Assembly (NCBI GenBank): GCA_002730555.1
Contig: PCAM01000021.1
Location: forward strand, 62,001-126,000
Reading direction: 5' to 3'
Source of the DNA: Chloroflexota bacterium
GTDB lineage: Bacteria; Chloroflexota; Dehalococcoidia; Lucifugimonadales; Lucifugimonadaceae
DNA length: 64,000 nt
Of the stretch, positions 8,326 to 17,046 are shown piece after piece. Each line of letters starts with the position of its first letter. Within the stretch, counting starts at the first letter, position 1. The translations under genes and the position numbers were made by a program. A model generated the notes under the pieces. That model saw only the letters and a list, made by a program, of their open reading frames with translations, ran no database searches and was not told the origin of the DNA.

Positions 8326-9366
8326 TCAGGCCGCGCCTGTCCCGCCGAGCGGTGGGATAGCGAATGGTGGTGGATAGTCGGTCGGCGTTATCGCAGCAAA
8401 CTCGTCGGCGATTCGGCGCACCTCCGCCATCACGTCCCGTGACGCTTCTTCCGACCAGGCATCGATTATGCCCTCGATATGGTCCTCGCGCCGCGCTCCA
8501 ACGATGGTGGAGGTGATGCCGGGGGACTCACGTACCCATTGGAGCGCCAGTCGCATGGTGGTGTTGCCGGACTTACGCGCCAGCTCACCCAGCAAGTCCA
8601 CCACGTCAAACATCGCCTCGTTCCAGTAGCGGTTGACCAGGGTCCCGCCGCGCGCCGCATCCCGATCCCCGAACTTGGTATCGGACTCCGGAACCTCCGC
8701 CCTGCGGTCGTGCTTGCCGGTGAGCATGCCGCTCGCCATCGGGCTGTATGCGGTCGCCCCAATGCCCTGATCGACGCACAGCTCAAGCACGTCACAGGCC
8801 ATTCCCGGCCGCAGGAGATTGTAACCGGACTGGATGCAGTCAAATCGCGCCAGATTCTTCACGTCGGAGATCCACAGCCCCTCCATCAGCAGCCATGCCG
8901 GGAAGTTGGAAACGCCGATGTAGCGGACCTTACCCGCACGCCGGAGATCGGTAAGGGCCTCCAGGGTCTCATCTAACGGGGTCGTCGGGTCAGGGGCGTG
9001 GATGATGTACAGGTCGATGTGGTCCGTTTGCAGGCGTTTGAGCGACGCCTCGACGGCGTTCATAAGGTGGTAACGGGAGTTGCCGTAGTCGTTCGGCCCG
9101 GGGCCTGTCGGCGTCCAGAACTTGGACGCCAGGACCACGTCGTCCCGCTTCTTGCGTGAGGACAGGTACTCGCCGATCACCGTCTCCGAATTGCCTTTTG
9201 CATACTGGTCGGCCGTGTCGATGAAGTTGACACCAAAATCGAGCGCCCGGTCGAGGATGCGAAAACTCGTTTCCGGCGATGCGCCAAAGGAATTGCCGAA
9301 GTTGTCGCTCCCGAGACACATCTCGGAGACCTTCAACCCTGTTCGTCCAAGATTCCTGTACTGCAT
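8326..9366 (-). CDS. Aldo/keto reductase
   Basis: A 346-residue NADPH-dependent aldo/keto reductase of the YajO/GSP69-like bacterial group. It starts MQYRNLGRTGLKVSEMCLG. The tetrad is visible: Asp in NFIDTAD, Tyr a few residues on in QYAKGNSE, Lys in VLASKFW and His in LYIIHAPDP. The C-terminal cofactor segment STIVGARR is present. The ATG has AGGA eight bases upstream. It sits between a Gfo/Idh dehydrogenase and glcE, so it may convert an aldehyde, ketone or sugar in the same catabolic route. The substrate is unknown. Confidence 0.88.
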   Translation of the reverse strand: MQYRNLGRTGLKVSEMCLGSDNFGNSFGASPETSFRILDRALDFGVNFIDTADQYAKGNSETVIGEYLSSRKKRDDVVLASKFWTPTGPGPNDYGNSRYHLMNAVEASLKRLQTDHIDLYIIHAPDPTTPLDETLEALTDLRRAGKVRYIGVSNFPAWLLMEGLWISDVKNLARFDCIQSGYNLLRPGMACDVLELCVDQGIGATAYSPMASGMLTGKHDRRAEVPESDTKFGDRDAARGGTLVNRYWNEAMFDVVDLLGELARKSGNTTMRLALQWVRESPGITSTIVGARREDHIEGIIDAWSEEASRDVMAEVRRIADEFAAITPTDYPPPFAIPPLGGTGAA

Positions 9367-9388
9367 TGCGTTCCTGTCTCAGATTCGC

Positions 9389-10426
9389 TTAATTCAGCTC
9401 CACCCAGCGGTCCTCTTTTGCCGAGAGGAATGCAGCGTCCACGATCTCGGCCGCCTTCATACCGTCGTAGAAGCTGGTCCGCACGGGCGTACCGTTGAGG
9501 ATGGCGTCGACAAACTGGCGGTAGGGCTGCGGGTACTCCGGTCCCATCTCGACTTCTTGAAGTGGACCGGATACGCCGCTGACGCCCAAGATCCCGGTGA
9601 TGCCGTCGTTTTCAAGCCGTCCGTCCGACCCCGAGATCTCTATCCGGGGTGAAGTCCGTCCGTCGGCATCGTTGCCCTTAGACACGAAGCTAGTGTGCAC
9701 GACCGCGTAGCCGCCGTTCACCCACTCAAGCAGGTAGCCGCCGGAGTCCGGCACATCAACATCAACCGCCTCGCCATTCGCGAAAGTTCGATGCGGGACG
9801 GCGGTCGTGAGCAGGGCGCAGACGCGTTTGATCTCGCCGCCCAGCAAACGAGCCATGTCAAAGACGTGAATCAACTCGTACACCGGCCCGCCGCCGTCTT
9901 CCGCTTTAAATCTCCATGAAGCAACGTCCGGCTTGTCCTCGATGGCCTGCGTCTGACCCCACCAGATGTTGGCGTGGAACAGCCGGCCGATGTACCCGGC
10001 GTCCATGTGCTGCTTCATTCGCCCCACAGGCGTGCGGCCTCGCTGATTGAAGTTGGTGGCGTGCACCACGCCGGCGGCCTCGGCTGCGTCCAGCATCTCT
10101 TTCGCATCGGTGGCGACCAGCGCCAGCGGCTTTTCGCAGAGCACGTGCACCCCGGCGGCGATAGCGTTCAGCGAAATCTGTCTGTGCGAGCCGGTCGGCG
10201 TGATGATCGCTACCGCATCGAGACCGTCCATTTTCAGCATGTCGCGGTAGTCGGTGAATCGGTGCTCGACGCCGTACTCGTCCGCAACCTCGTTCAGCGC
10301 CGCTTCATCCCGCCTGCAAAAGGCGACGACTGCCGCCTCCGGAATCTCCGAAAAAGAGTCCATGTGCGTGCGCATAAAACCGCCAGCGCCGATGATGCCG
10401 ATACGAACAGGAGTGGACTGGGACAT
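9389..10426 (-). CDS. Gfo/Idh/MocA family oxidoreductase
   Basis: A 345-residue NAD(P)-dependent dehydrogenase of the glucose-fructose oxidoreductase/inositol dehydrogenase family. The N-terminal Rossmann motif GIIGAGGFMRTHMDS is followed by the family signature CEKPLAL at about 97-103, which contains the catalytic Lys. The C-terminal alpha/beta domain begins with the INGN-like region and ends in a typical YPQPYRQFVDAIL segment. The start has a good GAGGTGA box. The gene runs with the aldo/keto reductase and the glc genes, which suggests oxidation of a polyol, sugar or sugar acid in the same pathway. The exact substrate cannot be read from the sequence. Confidence 0.9.
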   Translation of the reverse strand: MSQSTPVRIGIIGAGGFMRTHMDSFSEIPEAAVVAFCRRDEAALNEVADEYGVEHRFTDYRDMLKMDGLDAVAIITPTGSHRQISLNAIAAGVHVLCEKPLALVATDAKEMLDAAEAAGVVHATNFNQRGRTPVGRMKQHMDAGYIGRLFHANIWWGQTQAIEDKPDVASWRFKAEDGGGPVYELIHVFDMARLLGGEIKRVCALLTTAVPHRTFANGEAVDVDVPDSGGYLLEWVNGGYAVVHTSFVSKGNDADGRTSPRIEISGSDGRLENDGITGILGVSGVSGPLQEVEMGPEYPQPYRQFVDAILNGTPVRTSFYDGMKAAEIVDAAFLSAKEDRWVELN

Positions 10427-10600
10427 GGGGTCACCTCGAATTGGAGATGGGGCGGGCGGTCAGTTTAGCGAATCCTCGATGACGCGCAGGGGGCCTATGG
10501 CAATACGGCCGCGGCACCCAACCGTCATTTCGAGCGTAGCCGAGGGACCTTTACCGACACGCCTGACCGTGACCTAAGCACTTTCCCGTCCGAACCGTGG

Positions 10601-10648
10601 CCCTCCCTCACCTTTGATGCATCGGGCCTCTCCCACGGGGAGAGTGGG
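10601..10648. repeat. Family C repeat (CTCTCCC/GGGAGAG hairpin)
   Basis: The right half forms a hairpin of CCTCTCCCAC against GGGGAGAG; the left half reads CCCTCACC. The same composite, with the same spacing, occurs in inverse orientation at 34871-34916 inside dnaE2. Looser copies lie at 38621-38654 and 56107-56166. Confidence 0.7.
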
Positions 10649-10691
10649 CGCACAGAACGGAAATCATGTGCGCCTTATGTAACGACAACGC

Positions 10692-10798
10692 GTAGGGGCG
10701 TATAACAATACGCCCAGGCGTTCCAGCAAATGGATGCGTCCGCGAAATTCCGATCGTTACCGAACATCGTCGAAGGACGGATAGCCAGCCGCCCCTAC
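10692..10798. repeat. Family B repeat pair (GTAGGGGCG / CGCCC)
   Basis: The left element (10692-10715) has GTAGGGGCGTAT and then ATACGCCC, so it is itself an imperfect hairpin. The right element (10779-10798) ends CGCCCCTAC in the opposite orientation. Similar single elements are at 53527-53550 and 57506-57529. Confidence 0.65.
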
Positions 10799-10822
10799 GG
10801 CCCGGTGAACTTCCATCCTCCC

Positions 10823-12268
10823 CTAAATCACCACGTCCGCGGTCAATCGCTGCATGATCGCCGCGTGCGGGACCCCGGTTCTCAACTCATCCGTAGGGAA
10901 GATCTTGCCGGGGTTGAACATCCCGGCCGCGCCAAAAGCGGGCTTCAGCCGTGCCATCGCTTCCAGATCCTCATCAGTGAACACGAGCGGCAGGTAGCCC
11001 TGCTTCTCAAGACCGATCCCGTGCTCGCCGGAAAGCGCGCCGCCCACTTCCACGCACATCTCAAGAATGCGGCCTCCCGCGATCAGCGCCTTCTCCACCT
11101 GTTCCGGGTCTCGTGAGTCGAACAGGATGCAGGGATGCAGGTTGCCGTCGCCGGCGTGAAGCACGTTTGCGATCGGAATCTCAAGTTCGTCCGACAGGGC
11201 GTTGATCTTGGACATCGTCTCCGGAAGCCTGGTCGGCGGGATTACGCCATCGATCAGGTAGTAGTTGGGTGCGAGTCTGCCGAGCGCGCCGAGTGCCTTC
11301 TTGCGGGACGCCCAGAGCGTCTCCCGTTCCTCCTCGTCCTCCGCCGTCCGCCAGTCTGTGGTGCCGTGCTTGTGACAGAGCTGCTCCACAAGCTCCGCCT
11401 GCTCGGCGACCGTTTCGTGCAACCCGTCCACCTCCACCAGCAATATCGCCTGTGCGTCCTCCGGGTAGCCCGGGTGGAACGCCGGTTCAACAGCCTCGAT
11501 GCAAAGCCGGTCGATCATCTCGACTGCCCCGGGAATGACGCCGGACGCCACGATGTCCGCCACCGTCTCGCTGGCCGCCTCCACGCTTGAGAACGCAGCC
11601 ACCATCGTGCGGATAGCTTCAGGGACGGGGACCAGTCGCACAGCCACCTTGGTAACGACGCCCAGCGTGCCCTCTGAGCCGATGAATACGCCTCGCAAGT
11701 CGTATCCTGGCACCTCCCGGGACTCGCCGCCCAGCCATGTGATCGAGCCGTCCGCCAGCACAACCTCCATGCCGAGTACGTGGTTGGTAGTGACGCCGTA
11801 CGCCAGGCAGTGCGGGCCGCCAGCGTTCTCGCCGACGTTGCCGCCGATTGTGCATGCGGCCTGGCTGGAAGGGTCCGGGACGTACTGGAGGCCGTACGGC
11901 GCGAGCGCCTGGCCAAGCTCCAGGTTGACCACGCCGGGCTCGACGATGGCGACCCGGTTTTCTTTGTCGATCTCGAGGACCTTGTTCAGGCGGGTGAGCG
12001 CCAGGACGACGGCGCCTTCCATAGAGATAGCGCCGCCTGATAGCCCGGTGCCAGCGCCGCGCGGCACGACGGGCACGCCGCGCTTCCGGGCGATCTTGAT
12101 GGTCTCGGAAACCTGTTCGGCGTTCGCCGGAACGACCACCGCATTCGGGGTGTTGCGGTCGATCGAGCCGTCGTACTCGTAAACAAGCAGGTCTTCCGGC
12201 CTCCACACGACGTGCGTGGGCTCGACAACCCGTTCGAGGTCTCGGACAAGGGCGGATTTTTCTGGCAT
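10823..12268 (-). CDS. glcD: Glycolate oxidase FAD-linked subunit (GlcD-like)
   Basis: A 481-residue FAD-linked oxidase of the GlcD/D-lactate dehydrogenase group. The PCMH FAD-binding half has VPRGAGTGLSGGA (about 68-80), GGNVGENAGGPHCLAYG and PGYDLRGVFIGSEGTLG. The C-terminal substrate half has NVLHAGDGNLHP and GGALSGEHGIGLEK with the conserved His residues. It oxidises a 2-hydroxyacid such as glycolate or lactate to the 2-oxoacid and passes electrons to GlcE/GlcF. It is separated from glcE/glcF by a repeat-filled gap and two dehydrogenase genes. D-lactate or D-2-hydroxyglutarate are alternative substrates. Confidence 0.9.
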   Translation of the reverse strand: MPEKSALVRDLERVVEPTHVVWRPEDLLVYEYDGSIDRNTPNAVVVPANAEQVSETIKIARKRGVPVVPRGAGTGLSGGAISMEGAVVLALTRLNKVLEIDKENRVAIVEPGVVNLELGQALAPYGLQYVPDPSSQAACTIGGNVGENAGGPHCLAYGVTTNHVLGMEVVLADGSITWLGGESREVPGYDLRGVFIGSEGTLGVVTKVAVRLVPVPEAIRTMVAAFSSVEAASETVADIVASGVIPGAVEMIDRLCIEAVEPAFHPGYPEDAQAILLVEVDGLHETVAEQAELVEQLCHKHGTTDWRTAEDEEERETLWASRKKALGALGRLAPNYYLIDGVIPPTRLPETMSKINALSDELEIPIANVLHAGDGNLHPCILFDSRDPEQVEKALIAGGRILEMCVEVGGALSGEHGIGLEKQGYLPLVFTDEDLEAMARLKPAFGAAGMFNPGKIFPTDELRTGVPHAAIMQRLTADVVI

Positions 12269-12421
12269 GAGATCAGGATGACATATCGGGAGTGGTTGCG
12301 GGTGAAGTGGCTGGTCTGTAAATAGCCGTCCGCGGCAGTCACCCGAGTAGTCATTCTGGGGGGTCTTGCGACGAAGGTTCAGGATGAGTTGGCGCAGGAG
12401 AGCGCGAATGCGTCGATGTGT

Positions 12422-12991
12422 TTACCCCTTCCGCTCCCGGTCCAGTTTGTCCAGGTAGAGCGCTATCAACGTCGGGCCGTGGGTGAGTTCTCCTGCGGTA
12501 ACCCGCCGTTCGACCTCTGCCGGCGAAAGACTCACGACACCCCGGATCTGGTCCGCTGAATCGCTGTGATCGGCGTCCCACCCGACGCAGTCCTCGGCAC
12601 GGAACACGTAGGTGTCGTGGGCAAGCAGGCCCGGATCGACGTTCACGAGCCCGATACGAGTAATCCGGCCCGCATCCAACCCCGTCTCTTCCTTCAGCTC
12701 CCGAAGGGCCGATAGGTCTGGAGATTCGCCCTTCTCGCCGAGACCGCCCGGCAGCTCCAGCACCCAACGTTTCACGGGGTGCCGGTACACCTCCACGAAG
12801 ACGATGTCGCCCGAAGGCAGGACGGGCACGATGTTGCAGACAAACGGGAACTGCAGCTCCATCCAGACACGCGCGCCTTCCGAGCCATCTGAAAACCGCA
12901 ACTCATCCTTCTTGAAGCGAATCCAGCCGTCGTCGTACGGCGTGATGCTGGAGAGAACTTCCGGTGGTTTGTTTCCGACCCGATCGCTCAC
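12422..12991 (-). CDS. NUDIX hydrolase
   Basis: A 189-residue NUDIX family pyrophosphohydrolase. The full Nudix box is present, starting GGLGEKGE and ending RELKEETGL, which fits the consensus GX5EX7REUXEEXGU. The preceding ELPG and the position of the box in the protein resemble ADP-ribose/ADP-sugar pyrophosphatases. The start is GTG at 12989-12991. It overlaps the stop of the upstream SDR (GTGA, 12988-12991), so the two are translationally coupled. The substrate is not determined by the box alone. Confidence 0.9.
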   Translation of the reverse strand: MSDRVGNKPPEVLSSITPYDDGWIRFKKDELRFSDGSEGARVWMELQFPFVCNIVPVLPSGDIVFVEVYRHPVKRWVLELPGGLGEKGESPDLSALRELKEETGLDAGRITRIGLVNVDPGLLAHDTYVFRAEDCVGWDADHSDSADQIRGVVSLSPAEVERRVTAGELTHGPTLIALYLDKLDRERKG

Positions 12992-13755
12992 TGCGCCGTG
13001 TATCCGCCGTCCACGCTCAGTGCAGTTCCGGTGACAAACGACGCCTCGTCAGACGCCAGGAAAAGGGCGCAGTTGGCGATCTCGATCGCCTCACCTAAAC
13101 GGCCCATCGGGTGTGCCTCTTCCATTCGTGCCAGCAGTTCCGGGTTCTCGCGCAACCCGGCCGTCAGCGCCGTGTGGGCAAACCCCGGGCAGAGGGCGTT
13201 GACGCGGATGCCCTCACGGGCCGTCTTCACCGCCAGGTCACGCGTGATTTGCAGCACGGCACCTTTTGAGTGTGCGTATGCGCTGAAGCCGTCTCCGAGC
13301 CATTCGGTACGTCCGACCAGGCCGTAGATCGAACTCAGGTTGATGATCGATCCAGTGCCAGCTTTACGCATAGCTTCGACCGCGATCCGGCACGCCAGCA
13401 GGGTGCCTTTCACGTTGATATCCATCACCCACTGCCAGGTCTGGTCGGTGTCGAAGTCCGCTGGCGCGCCCCGGTCCGAGACACCGGCCGAGTTCACAAG
13501 GATATTCAGCCCCCCGAACTCCCCGACAACGGCCCCCACGACGCGCTCTACGTCGGCGCGACTGGTAACGTCCGCCTGCAACGCGATCGCCCGGCCGCTC
13601 GCGTCCCGGATGCGCGCCGCTACCGATTCCGCCGTGTCCAGGTTAACGTCGCATACAGCGATCGCAGCACCCTCCCGGGCAAAAAGCTCGGACGACGCTT
13701 CTCCGATGCCTGAGCCGCCGCCGGTGATCAGGGCAACCTTGTTCTCAAGTCGCAT
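12988..13755 (-). CDS. SDR family oxidoreductase, canonical
   Basis: A 255-residue short-chain dehydrogenase with all the expected catalytic residues: Asn114 (INVKG), Ser142 (NLSS), Tyr160 and Lys164 (YAHSK). The Rossmann motif GGGSGIG is at 12-18, and the cofactor loop has CDVN, which favours NAD(H) over NADP(H). The frame opens at 13770, but the ATG at 13755 has AAAGGA at the right distance and gives the usual MRLENKVALITGG start. It is translationally coupled to the NUDIX gene. It is a useful contrast to the three SDRs in this window that lack the tetrad. Confidence 0.9.
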   Translation of the reverse strand: MRLENKVALITGGGSGIGEASSELFAREGAAIAVCDVNLDTAESVAARIRDASGRAIALQADVTSRADVERVVGAVVGEFGGLNILVNSAGVSDRGAPADFDTDQTWQWVMDINVKGTLLACRIAVEAMRKAGTGSIINLSSIYGLVGRTEWLGDGFSAYAHSKGAVLQITRDLAVKTAREGIRVNALCPGFAHTALTAGLRENPELLARMEEAHPMGRLGEAIEIANCALFLASDEASFVTGTALSVDGGYTAQ

Positions 13756-13920
13756 CGAGAGTCCTTTCATGTGGGTAGGTCAAGAGGTCGGCGTCAAGCC
13801 GGGCCAATCTCTGGCCCAGGATGACTCCTGTTAGATCGTCTGCGGGCATCGTAAAGACGGCGAGATTGCCGGTCAACGCGGCGCGCCTGCGGGCAGCGAT
13901 TCCGCATATCATTTATCGAA

Positions 13921-14454
13921 ATGCCCTCCCCACCCGGCAACACGGCGTCAGAGCGAACCTCCTATCCGTTTGTGTACGCGCACACCTTCAGGCGCATGTA
14001 CGCGAGCGTGGTCGATATCGGGCTGCTGCTGATCATCATCGTGATCGTCAACATGATCACCGGCGGCAACGCCTTCGCTGGCCCGGATACGGCGCCTCAG
14101 GACATATTCATCCTGCTCGGTTACCTGATCCTTTTCACCGGGATCAAGGGCCAGACCCCGGGCAAGATGGTCGCCGGCATCATCGTCGTGGACGACGAAG
14201 GGCACGTGCCGGGCGTTGCGGTGGCCATTCCCCGCGAGATGGTTGGGAGGCTGGTCGCGAGCGCTGCACTCGGGCTCGGGCTGGCCTGGATATCGTTCGA
14301 CGCCAGGCACCAGGGATGGCATGACAAGATCGCCGGAACGTACGTCGTCATGAAGCCGAAAGCTGAACGCCCCGAAAAGGCGGGCGTCGACGGGTTCAGG
14401 CCAGGGGCGCGACGGAACAGGGAACGGCCATGGCGCTTCCGGCGAAAACGCTAA
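13921..14454 (+). CDS. RDD family membrane protein
   Basis: A 177-residue RDD-domain protein of the cytoplasmic membrane. The family's Arg-Asp-Asp pattern is visible: FRRMYASVVDIGLLLI in the first helix, then a second hydrophobic segment (FILLGYLILFTGI), the KGQTPGKMVAGI loop, and ISFDARHQGWHDKIAGTYVV at the end. A basic, probably disordered tail of about 30 residues follows. The function of RDD proteins is mostly unknown; a few take part in ion transport. The stop overlaps the end of the convergent epimerase gene by four bases. Confidence 0.88.
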   Translation: MPSPPGNTASERTSYPFVYAHTFRRMYASVVDIGLLLIIIVIVNMITGGNAFAGPDTAPQDIFILLGYLILFTGIKGQTPGKMVAGIIVVDDEGHVPGVAVAIPREMVGRLVASAALGLGLAWISFDARHQGWHDKIAGTYVVMKPKAERPEKAGVDGFRPGARRNRERPWRFRRKR

Positions 14455-15458
14455 TCGCCGGTCGTTAAGGTCGCTACCGTGGCGCTGAGAGCGTCATTGA
14501 AGGCCGTGTACTGCAACCCCAGCTCCCTGGTGGCGCGGCCGCCGTCGTAATCCGGCGGGCCGATCCGCAGGGCGCGATACCCGCTGACCGGAGGCCGCCG
14601 CCGCCTCGCCAGCGAAACCAGTGCCCAGGCCGCCGCCCCGGCGATGGCCAGCCAGTCCGGTAGAATCAGCCGCGGAGGACGCCGATCCAACACGCCTGCC
14701 AGTTCGACGAAGAACTCGCCGACCGTCACCGTTGGCTGTGCGAGGACGTAGCGTTCGCCGCTTTCGCCGTGCTCCATCGCAAGAAGGCTTCCCCGCGCCA
14801 CGTCGTCTACGTACACAAGCGGCATGGGCCTGCGGGCGAACGCGATGGCGGGCAGACGACCGTGCATAAAAGCCCGTATGAGCTGCACAAAATATCGATC
14901 GCCTGACCCGAATACGACAGCCGGGTTGACCGACACGGCGTACATATCTCCAGCCGCGACACGTACCAGCTCTTCAGACTTGAACTTGGAGCGACCGTAA
15001 CCCGGACGCCAGCGCCCGTGCGGCGTCGTGAACTCGTCGGCGTGCGCGCCCGGCTCAGCGCCGAGCGCCGCGATGCTGCTCACTTGCAGGAATCGCCGCA
15101 CGACCGACGCCCGGGCGGCGTACAGTACGTTTCGGGTGCCGCCGACGTTTACTCGATCGAAATCATCAAGGTTCCAGTGGAACGGATCGACCAGCGCTGC
15201 GCAGTGATAGACCTCGGAGCAGCCATCCACCGCCGCCGCAGTTGAAGCCGAGTCCGTGACATCACCGAGAACTATCTGAGCGCCCAGCGCCTCAAGCTGC
15301 GCCGCCGGGCCTTCCCTCCGGCGCACAAAAGCCCGCACCCGGCCACCACGTTCAAGAAGCGCCCGGGTGATCGCTCCCCCGATCATCCCGGTAGCTCCTG
15401 TTACGAGTGCCAGTCCGCCGGACGCATTGCGATCCCATTCTCCGGCGAGTGACAACAA
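14451..15458 (-). CDS. NAD-dependent epimerase/dehydratase family protein
   Basis: A 335-residue extended-SDR protein. The N-terminal Rossmann motif is VTGATGMIGGAI, the Asp of GDVTD follows, and the active site is Ser in LQVSSIAALG with Tyr and Lys in YGRSKFKSE. The overall shape resembles 3-beta-hydroxysteroid dehydrogenase/dihydroflavonol reductase-like proteins (HpnA type), which act on sugars, sterols or polyketide-like alcohols. A hydrophobic stretch around 275-290 (LAIAGAAAWALVSLA) may anchor it to the membrane. It is convergent with the RDD gene. The substrate is unknown. Confidence 0.85.
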   Translation of the reverse strand: MLSLAGEWDRNASGGLALVTGATGMIGGAITRALLERGGRVRAFVRRREGPAAQLEALGAQIVLGDVTDSASTAAAVDGCSEVYHCAALVDPFHWNLDDFDRVNVGGTRNVLYAARASVVRRFLQVSSIAALGAEPGAHADEFTTPHGRWRPGYGRSKFKSEELVRVAAGDMYAVSVNPAVVFGSGDRYFVQLIRAFMHGRLPAIAFARRPMPLVYVDDVARGSLLAMEHGESGERYVLAQPTVTVGEFFVELAGVLDRRPPRLILPDWLAIAGAAAWALVSLARRRRPPVSGYRALRIGPPDYDGGRATRELGLQYTAFNDALSATVATLTTGD

Positions 15459-15493
15459 CGTGGCTCCAGTAAGTGGGATCGGGGTAGCAGACC

Positions 15494-15499
15494 TATAAT
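15494..15499 (+). promoter_or_regulatory. Possible -10 element for the aminotransferase gene
   Basis: A perfect TATAAT 57 bp before the ATG at 15556. No good -35 match is seen at the usual spacing. Confidence 0.3.
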
Positions 15500-15555
15500 A
15501 GCCGCCGCTCCCGGGCGGCCCGACACCCTGTATTCACCCCCGAAAAGGATCACCG

Positions 15556-16743
15556 ATGGCAGTTTCTGAAGCGGTACGCGGCCAGATGGAAGGCGCATCG
15601 TGGATCCGCCGGATGTTCGAAGAAGGGATCCGCCTCACCGCCGAGCACGGCAGGGAAAACGTGTTCGACCTCAGCCTCGGTAACCCGCTTCTCGAGCCGC
15701 CTCAGGAGTTCCGGAACCGGCTATTGAAGCTCGTCCAGGACGATACACCGGGTACCCATCGTTACATGCCGAATTCGGGATTCCCGGACGCCCGAGCCGC
15801 TGTGGCATCAAGCCTTGTACGTGAGTCAGGGATTCCCCTTGAGGGCGACGACATCATCATGACCAGCGGAGCGAGCAGTTCGCTCCACGTCATCCTGCGG
15901 TCGCTGCTCGATCCGGGCGATGAAGTGGTGATCCTGACGCCCTTCTTCGTGGAGTACGTCTACTACGTCAGCCACAACAACGGGGTCCACAGGCTGGTGG
16001 GATTCCACGACGATTTCATGCCGGACATGGACGACCTTGAGGCGCAGCTTTCGCCGCGCACCAAGGCCGTCATCATGAACTCGCCAAACAACCCGACGGG
16101 CGTTATCTACCCGGAATCGGTGGTCGCCGAGATCGGCGCACGGATACGCGCCGCCGAGGGCAAGTACGGCTCGGAGATCGCACTGATCACGGACGAGCCG
16201 TACCGTAAGTTGATCTACACGGATGAGCCGTACCCGTTCGTGTTCAAGCACCACCTGCGGACGATCGTCGCCACATCCCACTCCAAGGACCTGGGGCTGG
16301 CGGGAGAGCGCATCGGCTACATCGCCATCAACCCGGACTACCCGGATAAGGGCGAGATGCTGGACGCCATGGTGTTCTCATTGCGGACGCTGGGCTTCGT
16401 GAACGCACCTGCACTGATGCAACGGGTTGTGGCCGGCCTTCAGGATGTCACCGTGGACGTGTCGGTTTACCGGGGGAAGCGCGATTTTATCTACGACGCA
16501 CTGACCGATATCGGTTACGACGTAGTGAAGCCGGACGGCGCCTTCTTCCTGTTTCCGAAATCGCCGCTTGAAGACGATGTTGAGTTCGTCCGGAGCCTGC
16601 AGGAGAAGATGGTGCTGGTCGTGCCGGGCAGTGGCTTCGGCGCGCCGGGCTACTTCCGTCTGTCGTTCGGCGTGGAGGACCGGGCGCTGGAGGGATCGCT
16701 GGACGGGTTCAAGGCGGCGCTGTCGGAGGCGCGGGAGCGGTAG
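15556..16743 (+). CDS. Pyridoxal phosphate-dependent aminotransferase, class I/II
   Basis: A 395-residue fold-type I aminotransferase. The PLP-binding elements are present: TSGASSSLHVIL (cofactor phosphate loop), NSPNNPTGVIY, ITDEPYRKLIYTDE with the Asp and Tyr that contact the ring, and TSHSKDLGLAGERIGY, whose Lys forms the Schiff base and whose Arg binds phosphate. The C-terminus has the substrate-carboxylate Arg in GYFRLSFG. The AAAAGGATCACCG before the ATG provides a ribosome binding site. Family members transfer amino groups from aspartate, alanine, aromatic or branched amino acids, and the substrate here cannot be fixed. The gene stands alone between opposite-strand genes. Confidence 0.9.
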   Translation: MAVSEAVRGQMEGASWIRRMFEEGIRLTAEHGRENVFDLSLGNPLLEPPQEFRNRLLKLVQDDTPGTHRYMPNSGFPDARAAVASSLVRESGIPLEGDDIIMTSGASSSLHVILRSLLDPGDEVVILTPFFVEYVYYVSHNNGVHRLVGFHDDFMPDMDDLEAQLSPRTKAVIMNSPNNPTGVIYPESVVAEIGARIRAAEGKYGSEIALITDEPYRKLIYTDEPYPFVFKHHLRTIVATSHSKDLGLAGERIGYIAINPDYPDKGEMLDAMVFSLRTLGFVNAPALMQRVVAGLQDVTVDVSVYRGKRDFIYDALTDIGYDVVKPDGAFFLFPKSPLEDDVEFVRSLQEKMVLVVPGSGFGAPGYFRLSFGVEDRALEGSLDGFKAALSEARER

Positions 16744-17046
16744 CTGCGCGGATAACGCTGTAGAGGCGGCCAGACACATCCCCGCGAAGCATCCACCCTG
16801 AGGATCTCGATCGACTAAACTGCTGTAAGTAGCTTTGGCCTATTCACAATTTGGGTAAATTAGAGCAGTCGGCTCATAACCGGTTCTTCTGCGACTGGCG
16901 CTCATCACCCATTTCGTTCGATCTGGCATCCCATGACGGCGAGAATGGGAAACGGGTGTCGTTATTAAACGAAGTGCCGGTGAAGGTCTTTACAAGTTCA
17001 TTCGGGATGACAGTTACAAAGCGCTTCTTGTCTCCATGCCACCCGA
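16744..17046. other. Intergenic gap between convergent genes
   Basis: About 300 bp between the aminotransferase and the threonine-synthase-like gene. No recognisable gene is present. The short GGGATGACAG near 17003 is like the end of a family A repeat. Confidence 0.4.

Larger units (their letters stand above)
10427..10822. other. Intergenic stretch filled with repeat elements
   Basis: About 400 bp between glcD and the Gfo/Idh gene with no credible coding frame. It is a patchwork of the repeat families found elsewhere in the window: a family A-like element at 10524-10552, family C at 10601-10648, and two oppositely oriented family B ends at 10692-10715 and 10779-10798. Confidence 0.6.
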
